From Acidimicrobiaceae bacterium (GTDB taxonomy: Bacteria; Actinomycetota; Acidimicrobiia; Acidimicrobiales; Poriferisodalaceae): a DNA stretch of 64,000 nucleotides. The notes beneath the pieces were generated by a model. The model saw only the letters and a program-made list of their open reading frames with translations, ran no database searches and was not told the origin of the DNA. The DNA lies in NCBI GenBank assembly GCA_026713105.1, contig JAPOPC010000064.1:62001-126000 (forward strand). Reading direction: 5' to 3'. Positions 54,218-62,241 of this stretch are shown here, piece by piece; the first letter of the stretch is position 1, and the number at the start of each line of letters is the position of its first letter. The position numbers were made by a program, and so were the translations under genes.

Positions 54218-55191
54218 TACGAGTGAGAGTCCGCGCGATGGCGAGCGTCGAGCGTTTCCAGAAGGGTTTGGGTGTCGACGGTCTGCCGGTCAGCCAAGAT
54301 GGTCGCCTTGGCGGCACCTTCAGCGGCAACGGTGATCTCGCTGTGGCTCAGCCCCTTGGCCGCGGCCCCAATCTTGCGCCAATCGATGTCAGCAAGATCG
54401 AGCGCGGCCAAGCGGTTGCGGATGACCATGTTTCCGATCCGCACATCTGGAAGGCAGTACTCCAGTCGAGTGTCGAACCTGCGGAACAGTGCCCGATCAA
54501 GGGCTTCGGGCAGGTTGGAGGTAGCGATCAGAACACTGTCGGAATCGTCGTCTTCCAGAAACTGCAGGAACGAATTCAGCACCCGCTTGATCTCGCCAAC
54601 GTCGTTAGTAGCGGCCCGCGTGCCCGCCAGCGCGTCGACTTCGTCGAAGAGATAGATGCCCGTCGTGGCGACCATGGCATCGAAGATCAAACGGAGCTTC
54701 GCAGCCGTCTCGCCCATGAACTTTGTGATGAGCCCATCAAGCCGCACCGCAAGCAGCGGCAGCGACAGTTCGCCCGCCAATGCCCGCGCCGTCATCGTCT
54801 TGCCAGTACCAGGAGGCCCCACCAGCAGCAACCGTCGAGCAGGCGCGAACCCACGAGAACGCAACCGGTCCCGCTGGCGTTGCTCATGGAGCACCCGCTT
54901 TAGCTCACGGCGCAACGGCGCAGCCAAGGACAAGTCGGCCAGACGCTCATCGGGGTACGCAGCGGTGAGCAACGACGCAAGCTCTCCGCGGGGTGCCGCG
55001 ACAGGGGTAGGCACCGCAGCACGCGGCTGGCCCCTCCCCGCGTCGATGAGGGCTTTGAGGTCCTGTGCGTAGCTTGCGTGACCGCTACGAGCCTCAGTAG
55101 CGGCAAGTTGCAGCGCGACCGCGTAGAACCGCTCGTCATCGCCAGACGCATGGCTCTTGATGAGCGCCTTGACCTGGTCCGCCGTAGCCAT
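54217..55191 (-). CDS. ietA: AAA ATPase, IetA-like component of the IetAS system
   Basis: A 324-residue AAA+ ATPase with Walker A GPPGTGKT (125-132), Walker B IYLFDEVDAL (around 179-188), sensor 1 IATSN and the Arg finger region ALFRRFD. The first 90 residues, starting MATADQVKALIKSH, are helical and may bind the protease or a substrate. The ATG at 55191 is fixed by AGGGAGG eight bases upstream; the longer frame to 55299 would run through the promoter region. It is co-translated with the subtilase and divergent from the ribbon-helix-helix gene. Confidence 0.9.
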   Translation of the reverse strand: MATADQVKALIKSHASGDDERFYAVALQLAATEARSGHASYAQDLKALIDAGRGQPRAAVPTPVAAPRGELASLLTAAYPDERLADLSLAAPLRRELKRVLHEQRQRDRLRSRGFAPARRLLLVGPPGTGKTMTARALAGELSLPLLAVRLDGLITKFMGETAAKLRLIFDAMVATTGIYLFDEVDALAGTRAATNDVGEIKRVLNSFLQFLEDDDSDSVLIATSNLPEALDRALFRRFDTRLEYCLPDVRIGNMVIRNRLAALDLADIDWRKIGAAAKGLSHSEITVAAEGAAKATILADRQTVDTQTLLETLDARHRADSHS

Positions 55192-55292
55192 GCCGCCAGC
55201 CTCCCTGCGCACCTGACGGTACCCCGACCCACCACCCCGCAGCAGACCAAGCGCGGGCAGCGCGAATAGCCGGCGCTGTAGGTGCAAATACC

Positions 55293-55316
55293 TAGACATC
55301 TTGCTATCTCGCTATC
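55293..55316. promoter_or_regulatory. Three tandem 8-bp units in the ietA / RHH divergent promoter region
   Basis: TAGACATC, TTGCTATC and TCGCTATC lie head to tail (on the other strand GATAGCGA, GATAGCAA, GATGTCTA). Ribbon-helix-helix repressors such as MetJ bind tandem 8-bp boxes, and the adjacent gene encodes such a protein. It is a candidate shared operator controlling both divergent transcripts. Binding is inferred. Confidence 0.45.
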
Positions 55317-55359
55317 GGCCGTCTACGTTCAACCGCAGTCCTGCTGCGAGGAGGACCGG

Positions 55360-55587
55360 ATGCCTACCCAAACCGACACAAAGAACTTGACCCTGCGCAT
55401 TGACCGCACGCTGGCCGATCAGGCCCAGACCGTCGCCGCCGTCGAAGGATCGACCGTGAGCGACGTGATCCGCGATGCTCTCACCGAACACGTCGAGCGT
55501 CGTCGCAGGGACCCCGAGTTCCAAGCGCGCCTCCGGCGAAACCTCGAGCGACACCAGGAGCTCTTAAACATGTTGGCGGATAGCTGA
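55360..55587 (+). CDS. Ribbon-helix-helix (CopG/Arc-type) DNA-binding protein, antitoxin-like
   Basis: A 75-residue protein. NLTLRIDRTLADQAQTVAAV supplies the DNA-contacting strand and first helix, and STVSDVIRDALTEHVERRRR the second helix; a basic/acidic C-terminal helix may bind a partner. The ATG at 55360 follows GAGGAGG. It lies between the divergent IetAS genes and the HEPN-RES gene. It could be an autoregulator of the ietAS promoter, an antitoxin for the HEPN-RES protein, or both. No small toxin gene overlaps its 3-prime end, as would be usual for a classic pair. Confidence 0.85.
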   Translation: MPTQTDTKNLTLRIDRTLADQAQTVAAVEGSTVSDVIRDALTEHVERRRRDPEFQARLRRNLERHQELLNMLADS

Positions 55588-55731
55588 AGAGGCCTGACTC
55601 CAACTCGACGGCATGCTGACCGTTACGCACGAGTATCTCGAAATCGATTGGAAGCATTGGATGGCTGAATGACAGTACTGAGGCGTCACTCTCCTGGTCG
55701 CATGACGATCAAAGACATCAGGATGAGTTGA

Positions 55732-56919
55732 ATGGGCTATTGGAAGAATCGATTGTTAGAAGAACAGCAGCAAGGCTGGACGAGCAGCGACAAGTTAGTT
55801 TGTGTCGAATGTATCGAAGAGCCTGCACTAGCGGACATAGTCCAATCTCGTGTCGATTCTAACTCGGCCTGTGACTTCTGTGGAGGATCACCTGCTGCGC
55901 CGCTTGATGTGCTTGTCGATGCCTTCGTCAACGGACTCAGGAACGAATTCGAACTCGCCATCGACAGCGTTCCGTGGGAGGGACGCGAAGGCGGATTCCT
56001 CATCAATCTACAGTGGGATACGTACGATCTCGTCTGGGATCATGTATATGCTTTTAACTCCGAAGAGCTCACGTCGGCTGTTTGTGAATCCATACACGAT
56101 GACACTTGGGTAGAGAAGGACTGGATCACTCGCCGTCGCGACGAAATACTCATGGACACGTGGTCCACATTTTGCGAAGCTGTCAAGCACCAAACCCGTT
56201 ACGTGATCTGGTTGCTACCCGATATCGAAGATATCGGGGCGGGCGAAATACAGTTATCTCGAATACTCGATCACATCGCGCGACTTCTGTCAGAACTAGA
56301 CCTGTTCAAGGAGATTACGGCCGAACGACACTTCTGGCGGGCTCACTGCCACGACGAAGCCCCGATTCAACTCACTGCAGCGCGACTTGGAACGGCGCCG
56401 CCGGATCTGGCACGCCAAGACAATCGCATGAGCCCCGCCGGCATTCCGTTGTTCTACGGAGCACTCAGTGAGGAGACAGCCGTAAAGGAAGTTGATGTCG
56501 GCGACAATTGCCCGTACCTGACACTCGCCGCTTTCGAGACTGTAAGTGACATGAAAGTGGTTGATTTCACGTCTCTACCAGAAATCCCTAGCATGTTCGA
56601 TTCGGATCTGGGCCATACTCGGCGAGAGATTGGATTCTTGCATGAGTTCGTCGCGGAACTGAGCAAGCCCATCAACTCCGCGGACACGCAAATCGAATAT
56701 GTACCGACCCAAGTCGTGACTGAGTTTCTGCTCCATGTCTTTCGCGCCGGCGAAGACTCGCCTGCCTTGGGGTTGATATACCAGTCGTCGGTCGCAGATG
56801 GTGAGTGTATTGTCCTCAATATACCGAACCATCGCTGTCTCGATACTCCTGATCTGGATGGCAGTTCTGAGCCAGGACTTCTCTTGGTCGAAGGAAGTGT
56901 GAGCACAAGAGCCAAATGA
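55732..56919 (+). CDS. HEPN-RES domain protein (RES-type NAD+-degrading toxin)
   Basis: 395 residues. An N-terminal zinc-ribbon-like pair (Cys24/27, Cys47/50) and a helical HEPN_RES_NTD1-type region lead into a RES domain from about 200 onward. Candidate RES active-site residues are Arg203 (FWRAH), Glu247 or Glu248 (LSEETAVKE) and Ser352 or 353 (IYQSS). RES enzymes deplete NAD+ and arrest growth, usually neutralised by an Xre-type antitoxin, which is absent here. The coding sequence is visibly less GC-rich and uses AT-ending codons freely, unlike its neighbours, pointing to recent transfer. Confidence 0.82.
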   Translation: MGYWKNRLLEEQQQGWTSSDKLVCVECIEEPALADIVQSRVDSNSACDFCGGSPAAPLDVLVDAFVNGLRNEFELAIDSVPWEGREGGFLINLQWDTYDLVWDHVYAFNSEELTSAVCESIHDDTWVEKDWITRRRDEILMDTWSTFCEAVKHQTRYVIWLLPDIEDIGAGEIQLSRILDHIARLLSELDLFKEITAERHFWRAHCHDEAPIQLTAARLGTAPPDLARQDNRMSPAGIPLFYGALSEETAVKEVDVGDNCPYLTLAAFETVSDMKVVDFTSLPEIPSMFDSDLGHTRREIGFLHEFVAELSKPINSADTQIEYVPTQVVTEFLLHVFRAGEDSPALGLIYQSSVADGECIVLNIPNHRCLDTPDLDGSSEPGLLLVEGSVSTRAK

Positions 56920-56952
56920 AAGCTCGAGGAGCAGAGCTTGAACTTGGCCCGA

Positions 56953-57702
56953 TCACGCCTCAGTTACCGAACCGAGCCAGATGTGCTTGCCGATGGCGGC
57001 GAGGGTGGTCTTGTGGGTCTCGTAGCCGGGCATGAGGTGGGCGACGATGGCCCAGAACTCTGGGCTGTGGTTGGTCTCGCGTAGGTGGGCCAGCTCGTGG
57101 ACGAGGACGTAGTCGATAAGGCTGGGTGGCAGTTGCAACGTGGCCCAGTGGAGGTTGATGTGTTGCGGTCCCGCGGTCAGACGAGCTGAGCCCCACCGGT
57201 AGCCGAGGTCGCGAACCTCGACACCCACGTCGTCCTCACCCATTCGGGTTGCCCAAGGGCGCACTCTTCGGCGGAGCCACTGGCTGCCGACGTCGGTGTA
57301 CCAGCGGCGCATCGCGGTAGCGCCGTTGACAGCATCGGTCGCGCGTAGGTGGAATCGGCCGCGTTCGAGACGAACGGCCGTGGGGCCTGCGACCTCGGTT
57401 GTGAGCGTCAGGCGGTAGCTGCGTCCGAGGTAGGCGAAGCCTTCTCCCTCGACGAACTGCTTGACGACCGCAGGGCCGGTGAGCGCATCCTTCTCGGCCA
57501 GCTTGCGATACACCCAGGAACGCTTCGACTTCACGAATTTCGTGGCACGCTCGACCGTCGCCGTGGGCGGCGCTTTGAGCAGCAGCGAGGCATCGCGCTC
57601 GACCACGATCTCGATGGTCTTGCGATCGCTAGGCGGGTCCACTTGAAGCTCAAGGTCGCCGACGACCAGCGACGAGACATCGTGTAGCGCAGCAGAAGTC
57701 AT
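56953..57702 (-). CDS. YgjP-like (DUF45/M48-type) metallopeptidase
   Basis: A 249-residue zinc peptidase of the YgjP/WLM-like family. The metal motif is HELAH, with the third His and Glu in the following RETNHSPEFW. VKSKRSWVYRKLAEKD and YRWGSARLTAGPQHINLHW are typical of the family. The ATG at 57702 (AGAGG upstream) follows the hsdR stop by 67 bp; the longer open frame overlaps hsdR. This family is often found downstream of type I restriction genes. Its role there is not known. Confidence 0.88.
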   Translation of the reverse strand: MTSAALHDVSSLVVGDLELQVDPPSDRKTIEIVVERDASLLLKAPPTATVERATKFVKSKRSWVYRKLAEKDALTGPAVVKQFVEGEGFAYLGRSYRLTLTTEVAGPTAVRLERGRFHLRATDAVNGATAMRRWYTDVGSQWLRRRVRPWATRMGEDDVGVEVRDLGYRWGSARLTAGPQHINLHWATLQLPPSLIDYVLVHELAHLRETNHSPEFWAIVAHLMPGYETHKTTLAAIGKHIWLGSVTEA

Positions 57703-57769
57703 GGCCTCTGAAGCCAACGGGTGCAGTGCTCCGTAGCTGGCACCGAGATCGTTGGCAACACCGGAGCAG

Positions 57770-60700
57770 TCATGACAGACGGTGCTGGTTGGCCTTGGCG
57801 AGAGCGACCAACTCGACGGCCAGCTCGTCGAGGCTGGCGTAGGCGAAGAGGTTGCTGCGGTCGAGCGTCTGCTTGATCGCCTTGCGCAGCTCGTCCTGCT
57901 TGGTGGCGTTGTCCCAGAGGCCAACCACGCCAATGATCCGGCGAATCTCGGCCACCAACTCGCTCGTCAGTGCAACCAACCGTTCACTCGTGTCGGGCTG
58001 CGAGCTGGCGACCTTCTCGGCCATCTGGTTGTGGAAGGGCAACTCGGTGTTCGGGTCCAGCCCCGTGTCTTCCTCGTCGGTTCGGCCGGCGTTGATCTCG
58101 GCGACCAACTCTTCGAACTCGAGCGCCATCTGGTCCCACCGCTCTTCGAGCCGTTCGAGGATCTCGTCGACTCGCTGCGAGAGTCGTTCGTAGTAGACGG
58201 GGTCCTCGTCGATGTGCTCACGGATGTGGTGGCGCACGGCATGTTCCATCTCCGACGCCTTCGCACGATCCGAGCCGATCCCGTTGATGTGGGCACTGAA
58301 CGCCGGATCAGTGATCCTCACCGGGCGAATCTTCCGGCTGAGGTCCAGCACGGTGATGTGCCGGTCGATCAGTCGGCGGACCTTCTCCTTGTACTTGTGC
58401 GGATCGAAGTCGCCGTCTGGCGTGTCGCGATAGCGGCGTCGGGCCAGCACCTGGACTTCGCCGAACAAGTTGACGTCATCGACGAACGGCAGCGCTTCGG
58501 GCCTGGGCAGCACCGTGTCGAACGTGGTCAAGAAATTTCGCAGCGCAACGTCGAACCCGGCCCGCAGCCGCTCGTCGGCCAACACCTGCACACAGGCTTC
58601 GATCGCGTCGATGGTCGCCGCTGGCTCGACACCTCGCTGCACGAAGATCTGGCGAACCCGCTGGCGCTGCGGCTCCAGCTTCTCGATCTCGATGGTCAGC
58701 GGGCGCAGCGCACCGTCCACATCGGGATCCAGCTCGCCATCGGTGTTGGTGTACGCAGCAAGCGCAATCGTGAGCTGAGCAGACACGCCGTAGTAGTCGA
58801 CGACCAAGCCATAGCTCTTCTTCGGCGCAGTCCGGTTGACACGAGCGACAGCCTGCAACAGCTCGGCCTCTTGGATCATCCGGTCGAGGTAGAGTACCTG
58901 AGCCTGCGGCGCGTCGAACCCGGTCAGCAGCATCGATTTCACGATCAGCAGCGCAAGCGGGTCGTCGTCAGCGCTTCCCGGCCCGAGCGGCAGCTTGAAA
59001 CTCTGGATGCGCGCCTGTTGGCGGGCCTGGTCGGTCCACTGGGCGTAGTGCGGCGGGTCGTTGTGGTCCCCCGAGATGACGGGTGCGAAGTCGAGCTCAC
59101 GGATCAGGTCGATCTGTCCCGCGGCGGTGCGCATGAACAACTCGTCGGCGTCGAGCGAGTCGCCAGGGCCATCGAGCAAGCCGGGCAACCGCTGTTCCAA
59201 CTCGGCAAGCAGTTCGTCACGCGCACGCCGCAATGCCTCGTGGTACCTCACGCATGCCTCTCGGCTGGTGGCGACAATCATCCCCTTGAAACCGTCGGGC
59301 ATCACCGTGCCGATGTAGTGCCGGAGGATGTCCTTGGCTTTCGCCTCGATCAGCTCGGGCGCTTCGAGCACCTGTGCAGTGGTGGCGTACTTGCGCTGGA
59401 GCGTTTTGCGCTGCTCGTCGGTGAGTTCGGCGAACCACTGGAAGAAGACGTCGTCCATCTTCGAGGCGCCCTTGACCGCAGCATCGGTGGTGCGGCCCTC
59501 GTACAGGATCGGCACCGTCGAGCCGTCGGCCTCAGACTCGGACAGCGTGTACCGGTCGAGGTAGCCACCGAAGATCTCCAGCGTCTTCTTGCGCTTGCCC
59601 AAGATGATCGGAGTGCCGGTGAAACCGATCCGGGCGGCGTTGGGTACCGCGTTCATCAAGTTGGCGTGCAGCGTCGACGCCTGTGAGCGATGCGCCTCAT
59701 CGACCATCACCAGGATCGATTCCGACTCGTTCAGCGTTTCGAACGTCTCGCCTTCGCCCAACCCGTCGCCGTCGTCTCCAGAGGTGTCGCGGTACTTCTG
59801 GATCATCGCCATCACCAAAGCCGGTCCTGGCTGGCGCAGCAGTTCTCGGACTTCGGCGGCGCTTCGGGCGACCTTGATGGTCTCGCCGACCAGTGCTGCG
59901 GTGCTGTTGAGCTGAGCCTGAAGGTCGGTGCGATCGGTGACCAGAACGATCTTGCAGCTTCGGAGCTGGGGATGGCTGCGCATGGCCCGGATCAGGAAGA
60001 CCATGGTCAGGCTCTTGCCCGAACCCTGGGTATGCCAGATAATCCCGCCCCGACGGTCGACATGGCCATCTATGGCGCGGGTATCGCCGGTGAGGAGGCG
60101 CCGCAAAGCCTTCTGGACGCCTCGGTATTGCTGGTACCGGCCGACGAGCTTGATCGTGCGGCCGGCGCCAGCGCCGGTGAACAGCGTGAAGTGCCGGACG
60201 ATGTCCAGCAGCCGTTCGGGCGCCAGCATGCCTGCCGTCAGCAACTCTTGTTGCGTAACGGCATTGACGGGCTTGCCGAGCGAGGCGGCGACCTCGTCGA
60301 CGGTGGCGGGGCATGGATCTTTCCACGCCATGTAGTGCTCGGGTTCGGCCGAGAACGTCCCCGCCTGAGCGCGCTCGCCCGTCGTGGCGACGGTGAGCTG
60401 ATTCGTCCAGAAGAGCTGCTCGGCACCCTCGTTGACTCCGCTGTCGCGCTGGTTGGCGTATCGGCGGAGTTGGTCGATTGCATCGGTGACGGCGCTGTCA
60501 TGGCCAGGCGGTTTGGCCTCGATCACGACCAGCGGAATGCCATTGACGAACAGCGTCACGTCGGGCCGGATGTTCGGCGCCTGCCCCGGTGTGGCCACCG
60601 CGAACTGCGACACGGCAAGAAAATCGTTGGCTGACCAGTCATCCCAGTCGATGTAGTTGACGACTTGGTCTCGGCCTCTGTCCCAGCCGTCGAGTCCCTC

Positions 60701-61018
60701 GACCGTGGTTCCGCCCAGCAGCAAGTCGGTCGACAACCGGTTTGCCTCCAGCAACTTGGCACCCGCCGGCATCGACCGCAGATCTGCGATCGCAGCGCTG
60801 ATTCGAGCCTCGTCCAGCCACGCGCTGCCGTCGGGACCACCGTTGATCTCTTTCAGCGCCTCACCGAGCCGCCGCTCCAAGATCACATCGCGATCGGCAG
60901 CACGAGCGTCGACTCCGTCAGCCTGCCGTTCGAACCAGATCAGCGTTTCCCAACCCAGCGAGAACAGATGCTCAAGCAGCGGCCGTTCCACCCGCTCCCA
61001 CTCCGGACCAGGAGTCAC
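57770..61018 (-). CDS. hsdR: Type I restriction enzyme R subunit (HsdR)
   Basis: A 1082-residue motor-nuclease subunit that translocates and cuts unmethylated DNA. The PD-(D/E)xK nuclease site is Asp153 in RPDVTLF and Glu167/Lys169 in VVIEAK, with the QxxxY motif after it (QLRRY). Helicase motifs are Walker A HTQGSGKS (329-336), DEAH (440-443), GFTGTPI and QAVARVNR. The C-terminal helical part ends NLFAYASLDELAVELVALAK. The start is GTG at 61018, overlapping the hsdS stop by 4 bases (GTGA). It appears intact. Confidence 0.96.
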   Translation of the reverse strand: MTPGPEWERVERPLLEHLFSLGWETLIWFERQADGVDARAADRDVILERRLGEALKEINGGPDGSAWLDEARISAAIADLRSMPAGAKLLEANRLSTDLLLGGTTVEGLDGWDRGRDQVVNYIDWDDWSANDFLAVSQFAVATPGQAPNIRPDVTLFVNGIPLVVIEAKPPGHDSAVTDAIDQLRRYANQRDSGVNEGAEQLFWTNQLTVATTGERAQAGTFSAEPEHYMAWKDPCPATVDEVAASLGKPVNAVTQQELLTAGMLAPERLLDIVRHFTLFTGAGAGRTIKLVGRYQQYRGVQKALRRLLTGDTRAIDGHVDRRGGIIWHTQGSGKSLTMVFLIRAMRSHPQLRSCKIVLVTDRTDLQAQLNSTAALVGETIKVARSAAEVRELLRQPGPALVMAMIQKYRDTSGDDGDGLGEGETFETLNESESILVMVDEAHRSQASTLHANLMNAVPNAARIGFTGTPIILGKRKKTLEIFGGYLDRYTLSESEADGSTVPILYEGRTTDAAVKGASKMDDVFFQWFAELTDEQRKTLQRKYATTAQVLEAPELIEAKAKDILRHYIGTVMPDGFKGMIVATSREACVRYHEALRRARDELLAELEQRLPGLLDGPGDSLDADELFMRTAAGQIDLIRELDFAPVISGDHNDPPHYAQWTDQARQQARIQSFKLPLGPGSADDDPLALLIVKSMLLTGFDAPQAQVLYLDRMIQEAELLQAVARVNRTAPKKSYGLVVDYYGVSAQLTIALAAYTNTDGELDPDVDGALRPLTIEIEKLEPQRQRVRQIFVQRGVEPAATIDAIEACVQVLADERLRAGFDVALRNFLTTFDTVLPRPEALPFVDDVNLFGEVQVLARRRYRDTPDGDFDPHKYKEKVRRLIDRHITVLDLSRKIRPVRITDPAFSAHINGIGSDRAKASEMEHAVRHHIREHIDEDPVYYERLSQRVDEILERLEERWDQMALEFEELVAEINAGRTDEEDTGLDPNTELPFHNQMAEKVASSQPDTSERLVALTSELVAEIRRIIGVVGLWDNATKQDELRKAIKQTLDRSNLFAYASLDELAVELVALAKANQHRLS

Positions 61019-62241
61019 GCCGCCACCGTCCGAATTCGACCCGAGAGCAGATCCCCTACGAGACCGGTGCGGATGCCCCTGAGCTTCTTGGCGGTAGCTC
61101 GGTGTGCTTCAATCGAGGCATGCGCCGAATCAATGCGTGCCACTTCGGCCAGCTGCATTTCGAGATCTGGAAGCGAGATCTTCGTTGCACCAATGATCTG
61201 CTTGCTTAGATTTGGTTGCCCCGAACCCTGAACTGACGCCAGCATTCGCCTGGAACCAATACGAAGGGCCCAGTAGAGCCACCGGCGATTTGCGCGGTCG
61301 TGTTCAGGCTCAACGGCCAAGACGGCCTGATTAGTCGCCGCATCAATCTCGAGCCAGCCGACCTCTCCGGCCGTTGCGCCGTACATTGCAACTACCGGTG
61401 TACCGGAGGGCACGATACGTAGCTGTAAATCTTGTACTGCCTTGGCCGAGACTGTTTCTTCGGTCGTCAGAACCGATGATCCGGCGACTTCACCAGACTT
61501 AATCCAAGGAATTCCGCCGCCGTAGTACTCAGGCACACTGCGCGGAGCCGTCCGACCGGCAGAAAGAGCACAGAAGTCAGCGAGAGCCAACGTCGAGAGC
61601 TTCGAATCGGGACGACCGAGACTGGCTCGTTGCAAGATCCCCTCGAGTACCTGCTCATGCTTGGAGATGACGCGCTCACTGGCTTGGATGGATTCGTCGA
61701 TCGTGTCAAGGATGTCTGCAATCCTTTGTTGCTCATCCAGCGGCGGTACCGGAATCACCAAATCGCGGAGCTCTTCGTCGTAGATGTGAATGACCGTCGA
61801 GCCACGTCCCAAGCGCGATTTCTGGATGCGCGATGATGCGCAATCAGCAACATGCCCTAAGAAACTCGCATTGATTTCGATTGCTGGTCGGAGAATGATC
61901 ACATCGCCGCCGCAGTAGGCGCGCCCACGCATGAGATTCACGGCGGACCGGCCAATGTCATCCACGTTCTCCCCCGAACTGGCGAAGAGGATGTCACCGT
62001 AGCGAAGTGGCGTATAGGAGTTGACGCGATCAGGGCGAATCCGCGATCGGGTGTCCGTGATTCGGCAGTCGTGATGTGTGTAGAGATCCCCATATCGAAC
62101 ACACGGAAGACCGTCATCAACCTCGTCTTGCTTGGAACCGCCGCCACTCCTAAGGAACAGGCCAATGTGTCCCAGCCGCTCAGCCGACCATCCGTCTGGC
62201 AACACTGCAAGAAGACCGCGTTTGACTCGCTCGTTACTCAT
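61015..62241 (-). CDS. hsdS: Type I restriction enzyme specificity subunit (HsdS)
   Basis: A 408-residue DNA-recognition subunit with two target-recognition domains separated by conserved coiled-coil helices. The first TRD runs from about 15 to 165. LVIPVPPLDEQQRIADILDTIDESIQA is split here as VIPVPPLDEQQRIADILDT, the central conserved region. The second TRD runs from about 215 to 350 and ends in another helical repeat. ATG at 62241 is favoured; a TTG two codons upstream is possible. It overlaps the hsdM stop by 8 bases and the hsdR start by 4. Recognition sequence unknown. Confidence 0.94.
   Translation of the reverse strand: MSNERVKRGLLAVLPDGWSAERLGHIGLFLRSGGGSKQDEVDDGLPCVRYGDLYTHHDCRITDTRSRIRPDRVNSYTPLRYGDILFASSGENVDDIGRSAVNLMRGRAYCGGDVIILRPAIEINASFLGHVADCASSRIQKSRLGRGSTVIHIYDEELRDLVIPVPPLDEQQRIADILDTIDESIQASERVISKHEQVLEGILQRASLGRPDSKLSTLALADFCALSAGRTAPRSVPEYYGGGIPWIKSGEVAGSSVLTTEETVSAKAVQDLQLRIVPSGTPVVAMYGATAGEVGWLEIDAATNQAVLAVEPEHDRANRRWLYWALRIGSRRMLASVQGSGQPNLSKQIIGATKISLPDLEMQLAEVARIDSAHASIEAHRATAKKLRGIRTGLVGDLLSGRIRTVAA

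Noticed and set aside
55192-55299. N-terminal extension of the AAA ATPase
   Set aside because: The shorter start at 55191 has an excellent ribosome site, and the extension would run through the tandem 8-bp boxes of the divergent promoter.
55613-55672. A 19-codon ORF after the ribbon-helix-helix gene, considered as a small toxin
   Set aside because: Too short, no ribosome site, no hydrophobic or toxin-like features; the 145-bp gap otherwise shows nothing.
57782-59686. A 634-codon plus-strand open frame inside hsdR
   Set aside because: It lies wholly opposite a complete HsdR with all motifs; composition is that of a reverse-complement shadow.
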